Below are positions 59,101 to 64,000 of a stretch of 64,000 bases of DNA, in pieces (the stretch's first letter is position 1; each line of letters opens with the position of its first letter). Made by a program: the position numbers and the translations under genes. Source of the DNA: Fulvia fulva (taxonomy: Eukaryota > Ascomycota > Dothideomycetes > Mycosphaerellales > Mycosphaerellaceae); assembly GCF_020509005.1 (NCBI RefSeq), contig NC_063017.1:2976001-3040000 (forward strand), written 5' to 3'. Under the pieces are notes generated by a model. That model searched no databases, was not told where the DNA came from, and was given only the letters and a program-made list of their open reading frames with translations.

Positions 59101-62100
59101 ATAGATAGATAGATTTTTCATTCCCCTGTTCTAGGACCCTATCCGGCCTATACAGGTATATATCTATTGTTATATACAAAGGGAAACCCGAATAGGTGAA
59201 AACCCTTCCCGCCCCTAACTTCTCCTTATCTAGATTAGCTTTCCCTCTAAACGTATGTAGTCTATGTCACTACCCCGTTAGCCCCCGCTCCTAGCCGGTC
59301 TCGTCGCGCTACGTCGTGTCCTCTCTTCCTATACTACTCCTACTAGGCGGTACTGTTCTAGCTAGCCCTTCTCTAGTATCTAGTTCGTAATGCGCCGTAG
59401 GTCCTTAGCGTTATTAAGAAGTGCCCTAATCGTCCGGTTCCTCGCCTTTACTATCCACTCCCCCCTTCCTAGCGACCACCTCGGATAGACGAGGAGTGCG
59501 TACCGTACGTTCTAGGAGCGATAGCCGTAGGGGCAGCTAGTATTCGTATATTCTGGAACCTTCCTCTATAATAGGTACCCCTAGAGGCCGATGTGTTCGC
59601 TTCGTAGTTAGGTTACTATACTACTCTATGCCCTCGTAAGGCGGTAGTAGATAAGCTTCGGGGGGTACTTAACCGCGGATTTTGTAGCTAACTATTCCTT
59701 AGGTTGTCCCGCTAGCTAAGGGCGTCTACTATGCCCTACAACCTAGTTGTTCTACCTCTCTTTCTATAGTTGCTCTACAAACGATTTCTTACCTTCCTAT
59801 TATATTACTAGCTATTCGTCCCTTACCCGGTAGTTCGGCTCGTTTCCGGGTCGAATGCCCCTATACGCTAGTACTGATTCGCGGGCCCTTACGACTATAC
59901 TAGCGATGACCTTCTGTACTAGGTACTGTGCCGACTTGCCTAAGTAGGAGGTCCGTAGTCCCTAGATATATAGGTCGATCGGCGGTATAGCGGTCTCGTA
60001 CTTAAGTATCCTTATTAGTATCGACTTATATACCCCGGTGACCTTCCTTAGGCATTAGTTTTAGATCTTTGCTAATAGCGCGACGAGTCCCTTTAATAGG
60101 TAGGCCCTCTCGCCTAAGGACTATACTTAGCTACTATAGGTAAGGACTAGCCGTATAATAGCCGTATATAGAAGTCGTAACTACCGAAAGTCTACCCCCT
60201 ATATAGACATAGTAAGCCTCTAGTATAATACTATATTCTATTTAGCTTTCCGTAATATTACCTATACGTACTTCCTCTACCGTAGCGCCGGGTCTACCTA
60301 TAGTCCGAGGATCCTAAGCTAGTTTACCGGGTTAGTCGTATACCTCTATATCTAGATAGAAGCTTGTATATTATAGAACCGTAGCCGGCGCGTAAAGTGT
60401 ATCAGATTATACTTTTCTAGGGCAAACCGAGCCCCGTGCCTCCTAGCCTAGTCCTCGTAGATCTTATGCTTCTCTTCTAGTAGCCTACAGTTCTCCTTAG
60501 TCGAGGAAGACTACGCTAGGATGTTTATGTCGTCTACGAAGCCGCTCGTAGCGGTGTTCTAGGATTCTAGGGCTAGGAGCAGCGTCGCTATAAAGAAGAG
60601 GAACAGAATAGGTACTAGCGTTAAGCCTTACGGGATTCTAGTATAGACTACTTGAAATGGGCTTCTATACTAGCCGACTAGGATCGACGTACTACGGTTT
60701 TAGAGGTAGGACCGTACGAAGTTGACAAGCTACTTAGGGAGTCCTTTCGACCTTAGGATATAGAGTAGCCGCGGGTATAACACGTAGTCGAAGGCTCCCG
60801 ATATGTCTAGGCTAAGTAAGGAAGCTACCTTGTCCCTATTCTTATACTAGATGGCCTTTACCTAAGAGGTGATAAGTTCTATTACGGATAGCGTCGATCG
60901 CTATAGGCGCGTACCTATCTAGGTGTCCGGGAGTAGGGAGTGTTCCTCTACCGCCTCGGAGAGTCTCGTTATAACCAGCTTCTTAAGCGCCTTCCTAAGA
61001 GTGTTGAGGAGCGCAATTAGGCGGTACGACTTCACCTACGTATAGTCTTCCTTCTACGGCTTACGTAGGACTACTGTCGTCGATTATTTAAAAGCTATCG
61101 GGTAGTATCCGGTCTGTAGGTAGGCGTTAAAGATCGCTATAACTACTAGGGCTAGTTGATCTCTACACTTCTTTAGTAGCTCGTTTAGGATCCTATCCGG
61201 CCCCGGGGCTTTCTTCGCCGGTAACTTCCTTAGCATAGCGGCAACTTCTCCCTCGGACACCTCCTATTAGACCGCGATACTAGGGGCTAGGGGAGTAGAG
61301 CTGTTTATATCGCTTAGATTAGCCTCGACTAGGGGCGGGAAGAACTTGCTAGCTAGTAGACGCGCCTTAGCCTCGGGGTCGCTAACCGGGCTACTAGGCG
61401 ATTGTAGCGCTAGGATAGAGAAGGAGGGGCCCTGTATAGGGTCCTATCGGGCCCATTTCGCTAGCTTCTACATCCTCTCTAGCTTGCCGGCGATTTCTTC
61501 TACTATAGCCCTCTAGCCGACTACTTTCTCCCTTCGTATTATGGCTTTCTTCTGTTAGTATGCCTCTCTATATACGTTCTAGGCCTCCTCGCTATAGCTG
61601 CTCGTCTACACCCGGCGGGCTCTCCTTGCTTCTCTTACTACCGTAGTGTACTCCGGCGTCTAGTATAGTTTGGACTATGTCGTTAGTTAGGCAAGCGGAA
61701 CGTGAAGTGAGGTCGCTTTTCTTATTTCGTCTGTCAACCCCTAGACTGCTTCGTCTATCTCGTCTTTACTATTGTATTGCTACTACGCGATCTAGACTAG
61801 CCTCTTAGAGTTATTAAGGTACGCCTAGATGTTGGCCTAGTAGGCCTTTCCCTAGTTTAGCTTAGGGGTTCTCGCTAGTATACGTTATATCTATGTCGTA
61901 ATAGAGGTCCTAACTAGCATATGGTCTAACGACGCCTCGAGTTTATGTTCGATCCTATAGTAGGTTACCGTGTAGTAGTAGCTATCTAAGATCTAGGAGA
62001 GGTCGATCGTGCCTTGGAGTCCCCCTCTCTTCTAGGTGCCTAGGTCCTTCGGGGTATTAAGGGCAATTACGTTACTCGCTATTAAGTCGAGTACTTCGTC

Positions 62101-64000
62101 GGCTATAGGGTGCGGCTATATAAGGCTTTCCTAGGAAGGGTAGTATATGTTGAAGTCTCCTACTACGATGTGGCACCCTTGTCTCTTAAGCGTACTGTCT
62201 AGGTATCTATAGACCCCTAGGTCGCGGCTAGACCTCGAGGCTAGCGGTTGTATATATAGGTTGTGTATCTAGGTGCTACCTACGTAGAGGGAGGTAATAT
62301 CGCCCCCGCCTTCTTCGTCTGCGTAGTACACTACCTCCTAGTCGGATTCTAGTATGTCCTTACTAATATAGAAGCACGTACGGGGTCTGCCGTCGCCTCG
62401 TAGGCATGTCGTATAGCCTAGTAACTTGTAGGTCGTTAGTCTCTTATAGTACGGGTTAATCTATAGCTCCTAGATTGTAAGGACGTAGTGGACGCGCGGG
62501 TCCGCCTCGTATAGGAAATGGTTCTAGACTATATCCTTACTATAGTTGACGTTATACTAGATAATACTAAGCGTATCGAGGCTAGTTATCGGCATCGACA
62601 ATCATTTCCTCTATATCGTCCTATGTCCTACTACCCTATACGTCCTGGTCTACGCCTATCGGCTATGTACTAAAGGGGAGCCGGGCCTAGTTAGATTCCC
62701 TCGCCGTAGCTAGCAGAGTACGTGGCCTCCCGTACGCCCTAGGTTGCGTATCCTTTATATCGTTCTCGGCCCTAGGGCGCTTATACCCGACCGCCGCTAG
62801 TTAGTTCCGGTGTAGGCTAGCCTTACGGTCGCCGTAGAATCTTAGGGCGACGGTTCTGTTTGTGATTGCCTAGTTTTTCGCTAGTTTCCGCTATAGGCAT
62901 TCCGTACTATACGATAGGTAGTGCCCCGGACAGTTCGCGTACCGTCTCGTAGTCGATATATAGTCCCTAGATATATAGTCTCCTATATAGTTCGAGCAGG
63001 CCTACTTGTTTGTGCACGTGTAGGTTTGGTGTCTATACTGTTGGCATTTGAAGCATTAGAGGACACGAAAGGATAAGGAGTGCTTTTCTACTGTCTTGAG
63101 GCTATATTGCTAGACTAGGCCTTGTTCTATCGCTAGATCCGCCGCTTTCGCGTCTTATAGCTATACTATTAGCGCCGAGGCCTTCTTGCCTTCTAGCCAT
63201 TTCCTATAGAGCCAGGTCGCCTTCTAGATTAGAGAGTTAAGAGTGACCGGGTTGTCCTCTTAGAGAGCGCGTAGGTGCCCCTAGTTAGTTAGGTCAAACT
63301 CCTTAGGCATGTCGTGGACTAGGATCGTAAATTGTTTCGTTAAGACCTTCGCTAATACCGTAACCTTAGATGCCTACTATAGCTATGCCTCTAGGTGCCT
63401 CCTAGTAGTAGCAGAGCTAGTATAGATCTATAGAGTGCCGTTAGACTATTAGTTCACTACGACTACCCCTAGTTAGTTAATTCGTTAGGCGAGCTCCTTA
63501 TTCGATAGCTTCGTAACTTCGGCCTAGTCTTCCTTTACTACAATGCGGATCGTAACTATATCGTGCGTTAGGCGGGGGCCTAGTATCGATGCCGCGACCG
63601 ATGCCTAGCTATAGGGGTGTTAATTCCGGGTGGCCTTACTAATCGCCTAGGACGTCGTCCTCATTTCTTATTGCCCTCGGTAATACGATAGTATAAGCGC
63701 CGTACGTAGCTAAGTAATCATTACCTATAGAAACCGGTAAGGGAGCTGATCGTTAGTTTCTATACTTTTTACGTCCTCTATAAGTTGCTACTAGTTGTCT
63801 TAGGGGGGCTTCGCCTATAGGGCCGTAGGCGCCGTTAGTGCCGTAGCCTAGGCTACTATTGCCTAGGAGTTACCTAATGTAGCTAGGCACCTCCGCGGCG
63901 TTTAGAGCTGAAGAAACAGGGTGAGGAGAGCTTCAAGCTGTCCAGATTGAATAAGGTAGAACTCCCTTAGTCCTAGGGGCAGTGGCCTGCTTTATATATC
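59101..64000 (-). mobile_element. Tad1-like LINE, second long copy (runs off the window)
   Basis: Collinear with 41895-46853 over its whole visible length, less heavily mutated (more TG/CA retained). FVDD lies at 60529-60540, the endonuclease at about 62100-62570 and ORF1 CCHC knuckles at about 62920-63070. The 3' end is at 59101 with a short (ATCT)n tail, and it interrupts RT of element 5. By comparison with the other copy about 60 bp of the 5' end lie beyond 64000. Confidence 0.9.

Noticed and set aside
1..64000. tRNA or rRNA genes
   Set aside because: None was recognised by eye on either strand; only a tRNA-complementary primer site was seen. A tRNAscan run would be decisive.

Overview
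The window looks like genomic DNA of a filamentous ascomycete (Pezizomycotina). The evidence is short GT-AG introns of about 47-64 bp, fungal-type protein families (DUF7924-like, PAQR/HlyIII, Mx-like dynamin, Fot1/pogo), and a very strong repeat-induced point mutation (RIP) signature. In repeats, CpA/TpG has been converted to TpA while CpG is left intact. All calls were made by eye from the sequence, the supplied reading frames and remembered family motifs. No database search was run, and boundaries marked 'about' are approximate.

Layout. Positions 1-18372 are a nested transposon stack on the minus strand. A pogo/Fot1 DNA transposon (17974-18372) was interrupted by Ty3/gypsy element 2 (5751-17973). 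Element 2 was in turn entered by Ty3/gypsy element 1 (1-5750, breaking its chromodomain) and by a young, almost unmutated Ty1/Copia element (9743-15358, TSD GTACG). Positions 18721-38460 are a roughly 20-kb low-RIP island of host-type sequence. Nearly every recognisable gene there is broken: a PAQR/hemolysin-III-like gene (one TAG), a BED-finger/hAT-like remnant, an unknown gene with two TAA codons, an ankyrin gene split by a LINE, a C2H2-JmjC gene with a TGA, an unknown gene with frame breaks, and a DUF7924-like gene with two stops. The one clearly intact gene is a dynamin-superfamily (Mx-like) GTPase at 34731-37236.

Positions 38500-64000 are again RIP-mutated mobile DNA. They hold a Ty3-like element 4 fragment split by a full-length Tad1-like LINE (41895-46853, 14-bp TSD). 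A second pogo copy follows, split by Ty3/chromovirus element 3 (47284-54613, TSD CTAGG, 184-bp LTRs). Element 5 (55517 to about 59100) is a heavily RIPed relative of element 3, and it is cut by another Tad1-like LINE that runs off the window.

The most interesting signals are in the element 3/5 family. First, there is a complete-looking -1 ribosomal frameshift signal at the gag-pol junction: GGGAAAT in the correct phase, a 5-nt spacer, an 8-bp stem and a 15-nt loop carrying the gag stop. It is present in both elements, with one base pair that covaries. Second, a 9-nt complementarity between the LTR (40 nt after a TATA box) and the primer-binding position suggests Tf1-style self-priming instead of tRNA priming. 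The Copia element instead carries a primer site matching the anticodon arm of initiator tRNA-Met (half-tRNA priming). Several insertions can be resolved to the base by their target-site duplications, which gives a relative chronology of transposition and RIP.
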